From contig JBMNRP010000019.1 of assembly GCA_050944685.1 (NCBI GenBank), forward strand, positions 1-50,005: DNA of 50,005 bases, in the 5' to 3' direction. Below, piece by piece: positions 25,061-33,013 of the stretch. The stretch is from CADBRN01 sp050944685. GTDB taxonomy: Bacteria > Bacillota > Clostridia > Lachnospirales > Lachnospiraceae. Under the pieces are notes generated by a model. The model saw only the letters and a list, made by a program, of their open reading frames with translations, did not search any database and was not told the origin of the DNA. A program made the translations under genes and the position numbers. Each line of letters begins with the position of its first letter. Positions within the stretch are counted from its first letter, which is position 1.

Positions 25061-26013
25061 GCCGGATTTCCTCCTCCGTTCTCCTTCAGATATGCTCTCC
25101 AGTCAAACACCGCCTCGACCGCGGCGATCGCGACCTCAGCCATGGATTCGTCCGGTTCGCTCGTCGTCAGGCGCTGTGTCGCCAGCCCGGGTGCGGAAAG
25201 AAGGTCAACGATTTTCCCCTCGTGACGTCCCGTAAACTGGAGGAGCTCAAAAGATATCCCGGCGATTACCGGAATCAGAAGCAGCCGCCAGACAACCCGC
25301 AATACCCGCGAGTCCGTCTGGACAAACATCAGAAGTACGGCGCTCAGGATGACGACAATCACCAGGAAGCTGGTCCCGCACCGCTTATGGAAGCGGGAAC
25401 TCTGCATGACATTTTCGACCGTCAGAGGCTTCCCGTGCTCGATGCAGTTGATGCACTTGTGCTCTGCCCCGTGATACATGAACGTCCGGTTGACATCCTT
25501 CATTTTCGTCATCCAAAACAGATATCCGAGAAAAATCGCGACCCGCAGAACTGCCTCGATGAGAGTGATCAGGATTCTGCCCGGAATGATTTTCCCAAGA
25601 AGAACAGAGATATAATACGGAAGCAGCACAAAAAGAAGAATGGCGACAGCAAATGAGAAAAGAAAGACGCCGGTCATCTCCGCCTCCTCCTTCTTCTTTT
25701 TCTTTTCCTCCGAAATCCCGGATTCTTTTTCCTTTTCCCTGTCTTTCCCGGCCGTCTCCTCCTCATCGTCTTCTACAAAGGAAGCCGAATAGAAAAGCGC
25801 ACGGATTCCGATCACAAGGGAATCAATAAAGCTGATCACGCCGCGGACGACGGGTATCTTCTTCAGAATTCTCGAACTTGTGATGGATCTGCAGGGTTCC
25901 TTTTTGACAACGATCTGATTGTCCGGGGTGCGGACCGCCACAGAATATTCGTTCATGTGACGCATCATGATTCCCTCAATCAGTGCCTGCCCTCCGATGT
26001 TGGATGACTTCAT
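25057..26013 (-). CDS. DUF1385 membrane protein
   Basis: A 318-residue protein of the DUF1385 family. It starts with SNIGGQALIEGIMMRH, followed by about four membrane segments, a very charged Lys/Glu cytoplasmic stretch near residues 90-115 and the family block FMYHGAEHKCINCIEHG. Function is unknown, though it is conserved beside rpmE and prfA in Bacillota. The start at 26013 is chosen because the upstream part of the frame runs through the rpmE terminator. It overlaps prmC by 4 bases. Confidence 0.9.
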   Translation of the reverse strand: MKSSNIGGQALIEGIMMRHMNEYSVAVRTPDNQIVVKKEPCRSITSSRILKKIPVVRGVISFIDSLVIGIRALFYSASFVEDDEEETAGKDREKEKESGISEEKKKKKEEAEMTGVFLFSFAVAILLFVLLPYYISVLLGKIIPGRILITLIEAVLRVAIFLGYLFWMTKMKDVNRTFMYHGAEHKCINCIEHGKPLTVENVMQSSRFHKRCGTSFLVIVVILSAVLLMFVQTDSRVLRVVWRLLLIPVIAGISFELLQFTGRHEGKIVDLLSAPGLATQRLTTSEPDESMAEVAIAAVEAVFDWRAYLKENGGGNPA

Positions 26014-26092
26014 ACCTTCTGTCCGATCTGCCGCAGAAAAAGCGGCGTTCGGATTCCGGTCCGTCCTTCGGGAAGAAACCGGAATCGTAACA

Positions 26093-26130
26093 CAAAAACG
26101 GGCTGAAGCCAGATCCGGCCCCAACCCGCT
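26093..26130 (-). terminator. Intrinsic terminator of rpmE
   Basis: A 12-bp stem with one mismatch (26099-26110 with 26117-26128) is followed on minus by TTTTTG. It starts about 20 bases after the rpmE stop and partly insulates the DUF1385-prmC-prfA genes. Confidence 0.85.
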
Positions 26131-26149
26131 TTTCTTCATGCTCTGTTTA

Positions 26150-26353
26150 TTATTTACCCAAACCGTATTTTCTGTTGAACTGCTCAATACGGCCGCGAGC
26201 TGCTGTAGCCTTCTGCTGTCCGGTATAGAACGGATGGCATTTGGAGCAGATCTCGACGTGGATCTCCGGCTTTGTGGAGCCGACCGTAAAGGTATTCCCG
26301 CAGTTACAGGTAACGGTTGCCTGATAATACTTCGGCTGAATATCTTCTCTCAC
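26150..26353 (-). CDS. rpmE: 50S ribosomal protein L31, zinc-binding form
   Basis: A 67-residue L31 of the Cys-containing (C+) form: TCNCGNTF and EICSKCHPFYTG give the CxC and CxxC zinc ligands. The start is taken as GTG at 26353, giving the conserved VREDIQPKY N-terminus, because AGAGGTG lies about 6 bases upstream; the ATG codons at 26389 and 26377 are not well placed. It has its own promoter with an inverted repeat in the leader. Confidence 0.95.
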   Translation of the reverse strand: MREDIQPKYYQATVTCNCGNTFTVGSTKPEIHVEICSKCHPFYTGQQKATAARGRIEQFNRKYGLGK

Positions 26354-26378
26354 TGTTTTCACCTCTTTCAATCTCATG

Positions 26379-26405
26379 TCGCTGTACATTTCCGACGTAC
26401 AGCGA
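26379..26405 (-). promoter_or_regulatory. Inverted repeat in the rpmE leader, possible L31 autoregulatory element
   Basis: TCGCTGTAC (26379-26387) and GTACAGCGA (26397-26405) form a perfect 9-bp stem with a 9-base loop, placed between the promoter and the rpmE start. Leaders bound by L31 have been described in Bacillota; assignment here is inference. Confidence 0.5.
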
Positions 26406-26409
26406 GGGT

Positions 26410-26438
26410 ATTATACCACGCGTCACCTCAAAATGCAA
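26410..26438 (-). promoter_or_regulatory. Sigma-A promoter of rpmE
   Basis: On minus, TTGCAT (26433-26438) and TATAAT (26410-26415) are separated by 17 bases. It starts within a few bases of the rho stop. Confidence 0.85.
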
Positions 26439-26444
26439 TATCGA

Positions 26445-28034
26445 TCAGATCATCTTTCTCCGGTTGATCATCCGGACCAGTTCCGCGTTGTTCCGCGTGT
26501 GCGCGAAGAGATCCAGAATGTTTTCCGCGGCTTCCTCCGTCTTCATCCGGTTGAGCGAGCGGCGCATGATATTGACCGCATCCAGCTCATCTTTGGTGAG
26601 CAGGAGATCTTCTTTTCTGGTTCCGGAACGGACGATGTCGATCGCGGGGAAAACGCGCCTCTCCTGAAGCTTCCGGTCGAGGACGAGCTCCATGTTCCCG
26701 GTTCCCTTGAACTCCTCGTAGACGACGTCATCCATCTTGCTTCCGGTATCTACCAGAGCCGTGGCGAGAATGGTCAGGCTGCCGCCCTCCCGCATATTCC
26801 GCGCCGCTCCGAAGAAACGTTTCGGCATATGGAGAGCAGCCGGATCGAGGCCGCCCGAGAGCGTTCTGCCGCTCGGAGGAACGACCTGATTATAGGCGCG
26901 CGCCAGTCTCGTGATGCTGTCAATGAAGATCATGACGTCCTGGTGGTTTTCGACCAGCCGCTTGGCCCGCTCGATCACCATCTCGGAAACTCTCTTGTGG
27001 TGTTCGGGCAGTTCGTCGAATGTCGAATAGATGACTTCGACATTGCTCCCGCGGACGGTCTCCTTGATATCCGTGACTTCCTCCGGGCGCTCGTCAATCA
27101 GAAGAATAATGAGATGCATCTCCGGATTATTCTGAAGAATAGACATCGCCGTCTCTTTCAGCAGCGTCGTTTTCCCCGCCTTCGGAGGAGAAACGATCAT
27201 ACCTCTCTGGCCCTTTCCGATCGGGCTGATGAGATCCACGATCCGCATGGCCATGCTCCCGCCGCTCCTCTCGAGATGGATTCTCTCGTTGGGGAATACC
27301 GGTGTCATATTTTCAAAATGCATTCTTCTCTGACAGGACGCTGGATTCATTCCATTGACATCCTTGATGTAGAGAAGGGCGGAAAATTTTTCATTGGCGG
27401 ATTTGATCCGCGTATTTCCGTAGAGCATATCTCCCGTTTTCAGGCCGAACTTTCGGATCTGGGAGGGGGATACGTAGACGTCGTCGTCACCGGGGAGAAA
27501 ATTTTCCGAGCGGATAAATCCGTATCCCTCGGCGAGTACCTCGAGAATGCCGTGCGCCTCATTTCCGCTATCCAGCTCCTGAACATCCGTTTTCACCCGC
27601 GCCGCTTCGGTGCGCTCTTTCTGCCGCGCGGAACCGTCCGGGACCGCCGATCGGTTCCTCATCGGATTCCGGGCCGGGGATTTTTCGTTTCCGGAATGAC
27701 TTCCGATACCGTGATCGGATGTCTGGTTTCGCCCCTTCTGCCGGAAATTCCGGTCCGCACTGCGGCTTCTTGTCTGCTCCTCTTTCGCGTCCGGTTTTTC
27801 CGGTTCTTTTTCAGGCAGATCGGAGACAGCCGACATTTCTTCCGCCGGATTCGAAAGATTCTCCGGCCCTTCGGCTTTTCCTGCGGAAGCGGCGGCCTCA
27901 TCCTCCCGGTCCGCTTCCAGCATACGCTCGATCAGATCGCGCTTGCGAAGAGACGAAATCTTTTTCAGACCGCGTGCCTTCGCGACGGCACGCAGCTCAT
28001 TTAAAGGCAGAGATTCATATTGTTCCTGTGTCAT
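26445..28034 (-). CDS. rho: Transcription termination factor Rho with N-terminal insertion
   Basis: A 529-residue hexameric RNA helicase. Residues 1-45 are the Rho N-terminal helical domain. Residues about 45-155 are a low-complexity, Glu/Lys/Arg/Ser-rich insert longer than in E. coli Rho. The cold-shock RNA-binding domain (GYGFIRSENFLPGDDDVYVS) and the ATPase follow, with SPPKAGKTT (282-290), LIDERPEEVTD and the GGLDPAALHMPKRFFGAAR loop. The start at 28034 follows CAGGAG. It lies downstream of the tRNA cluster and upstream of rpmE. Confidence 0.97.
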   Translation of the reverse strand: MTQEQYESLPLNELRAVAKARGLKKISSLRKRDLIERMLEADREDEAAASAGKAEGPENLSNPAEEMSAVSDLPEKEPEKPDAKEEQTRSRSADRNFRQKGRNQTSDHGIGSHSGNEKSPARNPMRNRSAVPDGSARQKERTEAARVKTDVQELDSGNEAHGILEVLAEGYGFIRSENFLPGDDDVYVSPSQIRKFGLKTGDMLYGNTRIKSANEKFSALLYIKDVNGMNPASCQRRMHFENMTPVFPNERIHLERSGGSMAMRIVDLISPIGKGQRGMIVSPPKAGKTTLLKETAMSILQNNPEMHLIILLIDERPEEVTDIKETVRGSNVEVIYSTFDELPEHHKRVSEMVIERAKRLVENHQDVMIFIDSITRLARAYNQVVPPSGRTLSGGLDPAALHMPKRFFGAARNMREGGSLTILATALVDTGSKMDDVVYEEFKGTGNMELVLDRKLQERRVFPAIDIVRSGTRKEDLLLTKDELDAVNIMRRSLNRMKTEEAAENILDLFAHTRNNAELVRMINRRKMI

Positions 28035-28170
28035 TAATCGCTCCTGAAACATTCCCGAAGAGAACCGGAAAACAATCTCTCTTCTCCGGATCCGGGATAA
28101 AAAATAATACCGTTCGTATTTCAAATAGACTGGGTAGAAGTGATACAGAACGTATCAGAAAGAAAATGGC

Positions 28171-28250
28171 TGCGGCTAACAGGACTCGAACCTGCATGGT
28201 CTCCCAACGGAACCTAAATCCGCCGCGTCTGCCAATTCCGCCATAGCCGC
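28171..28250 (-). tRNA. tRNA-Leu(UAG)
   Basis: Acceptor GCGGCTA/TAGCCGC, anticodon loop TTTAGGT (UAG) and a short class II variable arm. It is the last of the seven-gene cluster, nearest rho. Confidence 0.93.
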
Positions 28251-28393
28251 ATAATCGTCGGCTCATATTTTATTCTCATCGGAAAGCGATAAAGAATCCG
28301 ATACGCCGGACATTTCTCCGGTCTCCCGGCGAAAGCCGGAAAAGAAAAATGCGGGCATACCGCCTGCCGAACCGTTGTGACGATCGGCAGAAG

Positions 28394-28466
28394 TGAAGCA
28401 TCGGGGACTCGAACCCCGGACAACTTGATTAAAAGTCAAGTGCTCTACCACCTGAGCTAATGCTCC
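28394..28466 (-). tRNA. tRNA-Lys(UUU)
   Basis: Acceptor GGAGCAT/ATGCTTC with one G-U pair, anticodon loop CTTTTAA (UUU), T-arm CCGGGGTTCGAGTCCCCG. CCA is not encoded. Confidence 0.95.
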
Positions 28467-28472
28467 ATTTGA

Positions 28473-28544
28473 CTGGGCCAGCCGGATTCGAACCGGCGCA
28501 TACAGCAGTCAAAGTGCTGTGCCTTACCGCTTGGCGATAGCCCA
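28473..28544 (-). tRNA. tRNA-Gln(UUG)
   Basis: Acceptor TGGGCTA/TGGCCCA, anticodon loop CTTTGAC (UUG), discriminator G. Confidence 0.95.
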
Positions 28545-28562
28545 TCGTTCGCCTTACGGCAG

Positions 28563-28637
28563 GGTGGGTAGAGGGATTCGAACCCACGGTCTCCAGAGCC
28601 ACAATCTGGCGCGTTAACCAACTACGCTATACCCACC
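28563..28637 (-). tRNA. tRNA-His(GUG)
   Basis: Acceptor GTGGGTA/TACCCAC with an encoded G at the -1 position facing C73, as required for His identity; anticodon loop TTGTGGC (GUG). Confidence 0.95.
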
Positions 28638-28671
28638 ATATGATATTTTGCCTCCGAAAGGAAGAGCCAAC

Positions 28672-28745
<74 letters not shown>

Positions 28746-28748
28746 ATA

Positions 28749-28819
28749 AGCAGGTGATGGGAATCGAACCCACATATCCAGCTTGGAAGGCTGGTGTTCT
28801 GCCACTGAACTACACCTGC
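28749..28819 (-). tRNA. tRNA-Gly(UCC)
   Basis: Acceptor GCAGGTG/CACCTGC, anticodon loop CTTCCAA (UCC), discriminator U. It differs from the plus-strand tRNA-Gly(CCC) at 38244. Confidence 0.95.
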
Positions 28820-28827
28820 ACAAGAAA

Positions 28828-28902
28828 TCGGGGTGACAGGATTCGAACCTGCGGCTTCCTGGTCCCAAACCAGGCGCTCTAGCCAAACTGAGCCACACCC
28901 CG
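28828..28902 (-). tRNA. tRNA-Pro(UGG)
   Basis: Acceptor CGGGGTG/CACCCCG, anticodon loop TTTGGGA (UGG), discriminator A. First gene of the cluster, 53 bases after the -10 box. Confidence 0.95.
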
Positions 28903-28954
28903 TTTTGAGAAGAAATTCCGCTCCCCAATGTCATCTGCCGAACAAACATTAAAC

Positions 28955-28983
28955 AATATACATGATCCGGCGAGGAACGTCAA
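28955..28983 (-). promoter_or_regulatory. Promoter of the seven-tRNA cluster
   Basis: On minus, TTGACG (28978-28983) and TATATT (28955-28960) are separated by 17 bases. No terminator was found between the last tRNA and rho, so some read-through into rho is possible. The rest of 28984-29095 is AT-rich with no gene seen. Confidence 0.82.
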
Positions 28984-29095
28984 CAAGAAATATATAATTC
29001 CGTGCCGCATGACGCTTGATTATTATATAATTTTTTGTTTACATTGTCCAGATGAAAATCGCGCGTTTCCGAAATTGATTCCGAAGAGAACCCTC

Positions 29096-29599
29096 TCATC
29101 CGGAAAAAACCGATTTGTCATTCAGCTGCCCGATTGAGAACGAAATGTTCCTTTCACTGTCGATGGTGATGATTCCGAAGGTCGGCTTTCTTCCGGTCTG
29201 TCTGGGAAGGCCCACCGATCCCGGGTTCATCAGAACGACATTGCTGATCTTTTTCAGATAGGGCCGGTGCGTGTGACCGAAAATGGCGATATCCGCTCTC
29301 TGGCTCTTCGCTTCATCCAGCAGGCGCTCCGTCCCCATGGAAACACCGTACCGGTGGCCGTGCGTCACAAAAAAACGGTAATCCTCCAGACGGAAGATCG
29401 CCTCTTTCTTCAGGTCCGTGCCCCAGTCGTTGTTCCCGGCCACCATACAGACCGGGCAGTCTGCGATCGAACGGATATAATCCTCCTCTCCCTCGACATC
29501 TCCGGCGTGGATCAGATAATCGACCGGTCCGGTCTGCCTGAGGATAAGCGGAACTCTGCGTCCGATTCCGTGTGTGTCACTAATCACCAGAATTTTCAT
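29096..29599 (-). CDS. YfcE/MJ0936-type phosphodiesterase
   Basis: A 167-residue metallophosphoesterase with all five family blocks: SDTHG (7-11), HAGDVE, VAGNNDW, VTHGH and FGHTHRP. It likely cleaves small phosphodiesters; natural substrate unknown. Its start overlaps the rdgB stop by 4 bases (29596-29599), so the two are translationally coupled. It is a different, smaller family than the truncated phosphoesterase at position 2. Confidence 0.92.
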   Translation of the reverse strand: MKILVISDTHGIGRRVPLILRQTGPVDYLIHAGDVEGEEDYIRSIADCPVCMVAGNNDWGTDLKKEAIFRLEDYRFFVTHGHRYGVSMGTERLLDEAKSQRADIAIFGHTHRPYLKKISNVVLMNPGSVGLPRQTGRKPTFGIITIDSERNISFSIGQLNDKSVFSG

Positions 29600-30234
29600 G
29601 AAAGAATGCCTCTCCTCTTAAGTTCGGCCTTTATCGCACGAAGGGCGGCTCCTCGGTGGCTGATCGCGTTTTTCTTTTCCGGTGGAAGCTCCGCCGTGGT
29701 TCGGCTCATATCCGGGAGGTAAAAAATCGGGTCGTAGCCGAAGCCGTTTTCTCCTCGCTCTTCATATCCGATTTTTCCTTCGATCGTCCCCCTCTCCGTA
29801 AGTTCAGTGCCGTCCGGCAGCACCGCCGCGATCTCGCACACAAAGCGCGCCGTTCTTTTTTCCTTCGGAACGCCTTCCAGACGCCGGATCAGCTCCGCGT
29901 TCTTCACGCGGTAGGACGTATCTTTTCCCATATAGCGAGCCGAATAGATTCCCGGCTCACCTCCGAGTGCGTCAATCTCCAGTCCCGAATCATCCGCCAG
30001 GACAATCGTCTCCTCCGGATCCAGACCGGATTCCGGAATCCGCGCGGCGACTGCCCGTGCCTTGATGAGAGCGTTTTCGGCAAATGTGGTCCCGATTTCT
30101 TCCGGGTCCGCCTCCAATCCCGCCTCTCTCATGGAATAAATGTTCACCTGTGTATCCGAGAGAATCTCCCGGACTTCTTTCATCTTTCCGGCATTGCCGC
30201 TCGCAAAAATAATCGTTTTCAAATGTCTTCCCAT
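29596..30234 (-). CDS. rdgB: XTP/dITP diphosphatase
   Basis: A 212-residue HAM1-family house-cleaning enzyme that hydrolyses dITP, ITP and XTP to keep deaminated purines out of nucleic acids. FASGNAGKMKE (10-20), LADDSGLEID, ARFVCEIA, FGYDPIF and the C-terminal SHRGAALRA are present. Its Shine-Dalgarno sequence is weak and the start could be a nearby TTG. The DNA-deoxyinosine glycosylase at 12635 acts on the same lesion once incorporated. Confidence 0.95.
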   Translation of the reverse strand: MGRHLKTIIFASGNAGKMKEVREILSDTQVNIYSMREAGLEADPEEIGTTFAENALIKARAVAARIPESGLDPEETIVLADDSGLEIDALGGEPGIYSARYMGKDTSYRVKNAELIRRLEGVPKEKRTARFVCEIAAVLPDGTELTERGTIEGKIGYEERGENGFGYDPIFYLPDMSRTTAELPPEKKNAISHRGAALRAIKAELKRRGILS

Positions 30235-30244
30235 CCGTTTTTTC

Positions 30245-31411
30245 TCATGCTTCTGCCCGCGGCGTAAAACCTTTTTTCGGCGGTTTCGGCCCGGGATACT
30301 GGTAGAAATACGTCTTGATCATTCCGTTATATATCTTGCGGTTTTTCGAGGCTTTCTTTCCGATATACCGCTCCGCGTCCTCGTACGCGCTGATCACGTA
30401 GAGAGACCATCTGTCCAGAAGAGAAAAACGCTCGCCGAGAGCGCGGTAGATATCCGGCAGGTTTTTCTTTTCCTCCAGCCGCTCGCCGTACGGCGGATTG
30501 GTTACGATAAAGCCATAGGACCCGCTGTGAGATAATTCCGAAACCGGACGTCTCTGGAAATGAATCATACCCGCCACTCCCGCGCGCTGCGCGTTTCCGC
30601 GGGCGGCCTCCAGCACCTTCCCGTCGATATCGTATCCCTGGATGTCGGACTTCAGAGACATCTCCGCCAGATCGTCTGCCTCCTCCCTGGCGTTCTTCCA
30701 GCAGGATGCGCCGATCAGATTCGTCCAGTTCTCCGCGAGAAAGGAACGGTTTCTTCCCGGTGCCAGATGGCAGGCCATCATGGCCGCCTCGATCGGAAAC
30801 GTACCGCTCCCGCAGAAGGGATCGACCAGGATCCGGCCGCCTTTCCACGGCGTCAGCATCAGAAGACCGGCTGCGAGCGTCTCGCTGATCGGAGCCTTCA
30901 CCGTCTGACGGCGGTAGCCGCGCTTGTGTAGAGAGACTCCCGTCGTATCCAGGCCGACGGTAACCCGGTCCTTCAGGATCGAGACACGGATCGGAAAAGA
31001 CGCTCCGCTCTCCTCAAACCAGTCGCAGCGATAGACTGTTTTCAGCCGCTCGACAATCGCCTTCTTCATGATGGACTGGATGTCCGACGGGCTGAACAGC
31101 CTGCTCTTGACCGAGTTTGCCTTCGCCACCCAGAACTTTCCGTCCCTCGGAATATAGCGTTCCCAGGGAATCTCCCTGGTCTTTTCAAACAATTCGTCAA
31201 AGGTCACTGCGGTAAACTCCCCCGCCTCGATCAGGATGCGTTCCGTTGTGCGAAAGAATATATTCGCGTCCGCAACTGCCTGCGCATCCCCGCCGAAGAC
31301 GACTTTCCCGTCCTCGACATGCGTCACCTCATAACCGAGATCCGTGATCTCACGCTTCATCACCGATTCCAGTCCGAAATGACATGGGGCGATTAACTGA
31401 AACTGTTCCAT
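30245..31411 (-). CDS. THUMP-domain 23S rRNA/tRNA guanine-N2 methyltransferase
   Basis: A 388-residue SAM-dependent RNA methyltransferase of the RlmL/YpsC group. It has an N-terminal ferredoxin-like plus THUMP region (about 1-165) and a Rossmann domain with LVDPFCGSGTFPIEAA and the catalytic IVTNPPYGERL block, which marks N2-guanine methylation. The exact RNA target is not deducible. It is followed by rdgB and the phosphodiesterase with 10-base and overlapping junctions. The leader carries long inverted repeats. Confidence 0.9.
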   Translation of the reverse strand: MEQFQLIAPCHFGLESVMKREITDLGYEVTHVEDGKVVFGGDAQAVADANIFFRTTERILIEAGEFTAVTFDELFEKTREIPWERYIPRDGKFWVAKANSVKSRLFSPSDIQSIMKKAIVERLKTVYRCDWFEESGASFPIRVSILKDRVTVGLDTTGVSLHKRGYRRQTVKAPISETLAAGLLMLTPWKGGRILVDPFCGSGTFPIEAAMMACHLAPGRNRSFLAENWTNLIGASCWKNAREEADDLAEMSLKSDIQGYDIDGKVLEAARGNAQRAGVAGMIHFQRRPVSELSHSGSYGFIVTNPPYGERLEEKKNLPDIYRALGERFSLLDRWSLYVISAYEDAERYIGKKASKNRKIYNGMIKTYFYQYPGPKPPKKGFTPRAEA

Positions 31412-31439
31412 AGAAAATCCTTCCGATTCTTCGTTAAGA

Positions 31440-31474
31440 GAAATGCCTCGGTAGGGGAGCTACCGAGGCATTTC
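31440..31474 (-). terminator. Long hairpin, probable terminator or leader stem before the THUMP gene
   Basis: A perfect 15-bp stem (31440-31454 with 31460-31474) with a 5-base loop is followed on minus by TCTT. It lies only 29 bases ahead of the methyltransferase ATG. It probably ends the ddl-murF transcript, but the weak T-run leaves a leader role possible. Confidence 0.6.
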
Positions 31475-31490
31475 GAGGGGAGTATAAATA

Positions 31491-31551
31491 ATTAATAAGG
31501 GGTTATTAATTTGTAAAAAAAATTTTTGAAGGGTAAATTCTTTTTACAAAT
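31491..31551. repeat. AT-rich nested inverted repeats between murF and the THUMP gene
   Basis: ATTAATAA-GGGG-TTATTAAT (31491-31510) is a perfect 8-bp repeat. ATTTGTAAAAA (31509-31519) and TTTTTACAAAT (31541-31551) form an 11-bp repeat with a 21-base spacer. The whole stretch is far more AT-rich than its surroundings and holds no gene; a TATAAT-like box lies near 31555-31562. Confidence 0.7.
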
Positions 31552-31593
31552 GAAATTATATACCATCGGCGAAAGAAAAGCAACACAAAAAAA

Positions 31594-32979
31594 TCACAGG
31601 TTAGACATCAATTGCTGTAATTCCGAGACGATTTTTTCAAACTGCATGTAGTGGGACGCTTTTACCAGGATCGTGTCGTTTTCACGGATCAGTTCCGGAA
31701 GAGCTTTTTCCAGGTCCTCCCGGGAGGCGAAATGGCGGATATCCTTTTTTCCGTCCCGGTCTGCCGTTCTTGCGCCGCGGACGAGATTCTCCGACAGCGG
31801 CCCGGCACAGTAAACGGCATCGATATCCATTGCTCCGGCCGCTTCCCCGACCTTCTCGTGCAAAGAAACCTCATCCGGTCCGAGTTCGCCCATATCCCCG
31901 AGCACCGCCACTCTCCGTCCGGCCCCGGATTGCAATACTTCCAGGGAAGCCTTCATCGAAACCGGGTTGGCATTGTAGCAGTCGTCCACGATCACGCCCT
32001 TTTCCGTGCGGATGACGTGAAAACGGCCCGCCAGTGTCTGACAGCTCTCGATTCCTTTCCGGATCTCTTCAGGGCCGATCCCGTACAGAAGTCCGACAGA
32101 TGCTCCGGCGAGGGCGTTATAAACCATGTGGATCCCGGGAATCGGAATCTTCACGTCAAACGACCCCTCCCCGGTGTGAATACGGCAGGAGGTTCCCTCA
32201 AATCCGTGCGGACAGATTTCATCGGCCCGGACGTCATTGGAAGCTCCGAGCCCGAAGCTGAGTCTGGTGTGTGTGCCTGTCCGGACCTTCTGCAGCTTGT
32301 CGTCGTCCCCGTTCAGGACGATCTTTCCATCGTCCCTCAGGAAATCCATGATCTCGGATTTCGCTCTCAGGATACCATCCCGGTCTCCGAGATTTTCCAG
32401 ATGGGCCCAGCCGATGTTCGTCATCACACAGGTGTCCGGTCGGGCGATCTTCGCCAGCCGGTGCATCTCACCGAAATGACTGATGCCCATCTCCAGGACA
32501 GCGATCTGATCCTCCTCCCTCAGGCGGAAGACCGTCAGCGGCAGGCCGAGCTCGTTATTGAAATTTCCCTCGGTTTTCAGGACGCGATATTTCCGGGAAA
32601 GAACGGAGGCGATCATCTCTTTCGTGCTCGTCTTCCCCACCGAGCCCGTGATACCCACAACCGGAATATCCAGCTGTTTCAGATAAAACTCGGCGATGTC
32701 TCTGACCGCGTCGAGCGTCGATCCTACCAGAATATATGGCCTGTCGCTCCACCCGAGATCCCGCTCGGCGAGAACGGCAGCCGCCCCGTTTTCCATCACC
32801 TGAGCGGCAAAGTCATGGCCGTCGGCCCGCTCTCCTTTGATTGCGACAAAAAGGCAGCCCTCTGTCACTGTCCGGCTGTCTGTGGTGACCGCAGTTACTT
32901 CAAAATTACGTTTATCGGTATTGCCCTTCAGGGTGCCGCCGCAGCAGGCGGCAATATGCTCCAGTGTGAGATTTTTCAC
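31594..32979 (-). CDS. murF: UDP-MurNAc-pentapeptide synthetase (D-Ala-D-Ala adding)
   Basis: A 461-residue Mur ligase that adds D-Ala-D-Ala to UDP-MurNAc-tripeptide. The ATP loop GITGSVGKTSTKE is at 109-121, and the EGNFNNELGLPL, EMGISHFGEM and DDCYNANPVSM blocks are MurF-type. Length is normal. It lies 34 bases after ddl, which makes its D-Ala-D-Ala substrate. Confidence 0.97.
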   Translation of the reverse strand: MKNLTLEHIAACCGGTLKGNTDKRNFEVTAVTTDSRTVTEGCLFVAIKGERADGHDFAAQVMENGAAAVLAERDLGWSDRPYILVGSTLDAVRDIAEFYLKQLDIPVVGITGSVGKTSTKEMIASVLSRKYRVLKTEGNFNNELGLPLTVFRLREEDQIAVLEMGISHFGEMHRLAKIARPDTCVMTNIGWAHLENLGDRDGILRAKSEIMDFLRDDGKIVLNGDDDKLQKVRTGTHTRLSFGLGASNDVRADEICPHGFEGTSCRIHTGEGSFDVKIPIPGIHMVYNALAGASVGLLYGIGPEEIRKGIESCQTLAGRFHVIRTEKGVIVDDCYNANPVSMKASLEVLQSGAGRRVAVLGDMGELGPDEVSLHEKVGEAAGAMDIDAVYCAGPLSENLVRGARTADRDGKKDIRHFASREDLEKALPELIRENDTILVKASHYMQFEKIVSELQQLMSNL

Positions 32980-33013
32980 TCTTTTATCCTGTCTTTCCGG
33001 TCGGGAATCTGTA

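Noticed and set aside
28035..28170. Possible terminator between tRNA-Leu(UAG) and rho
   Set aside because: A short TGATAC/GTATCA hairpin is present but has only 6 pairs and no T-run, so no terminator is called.
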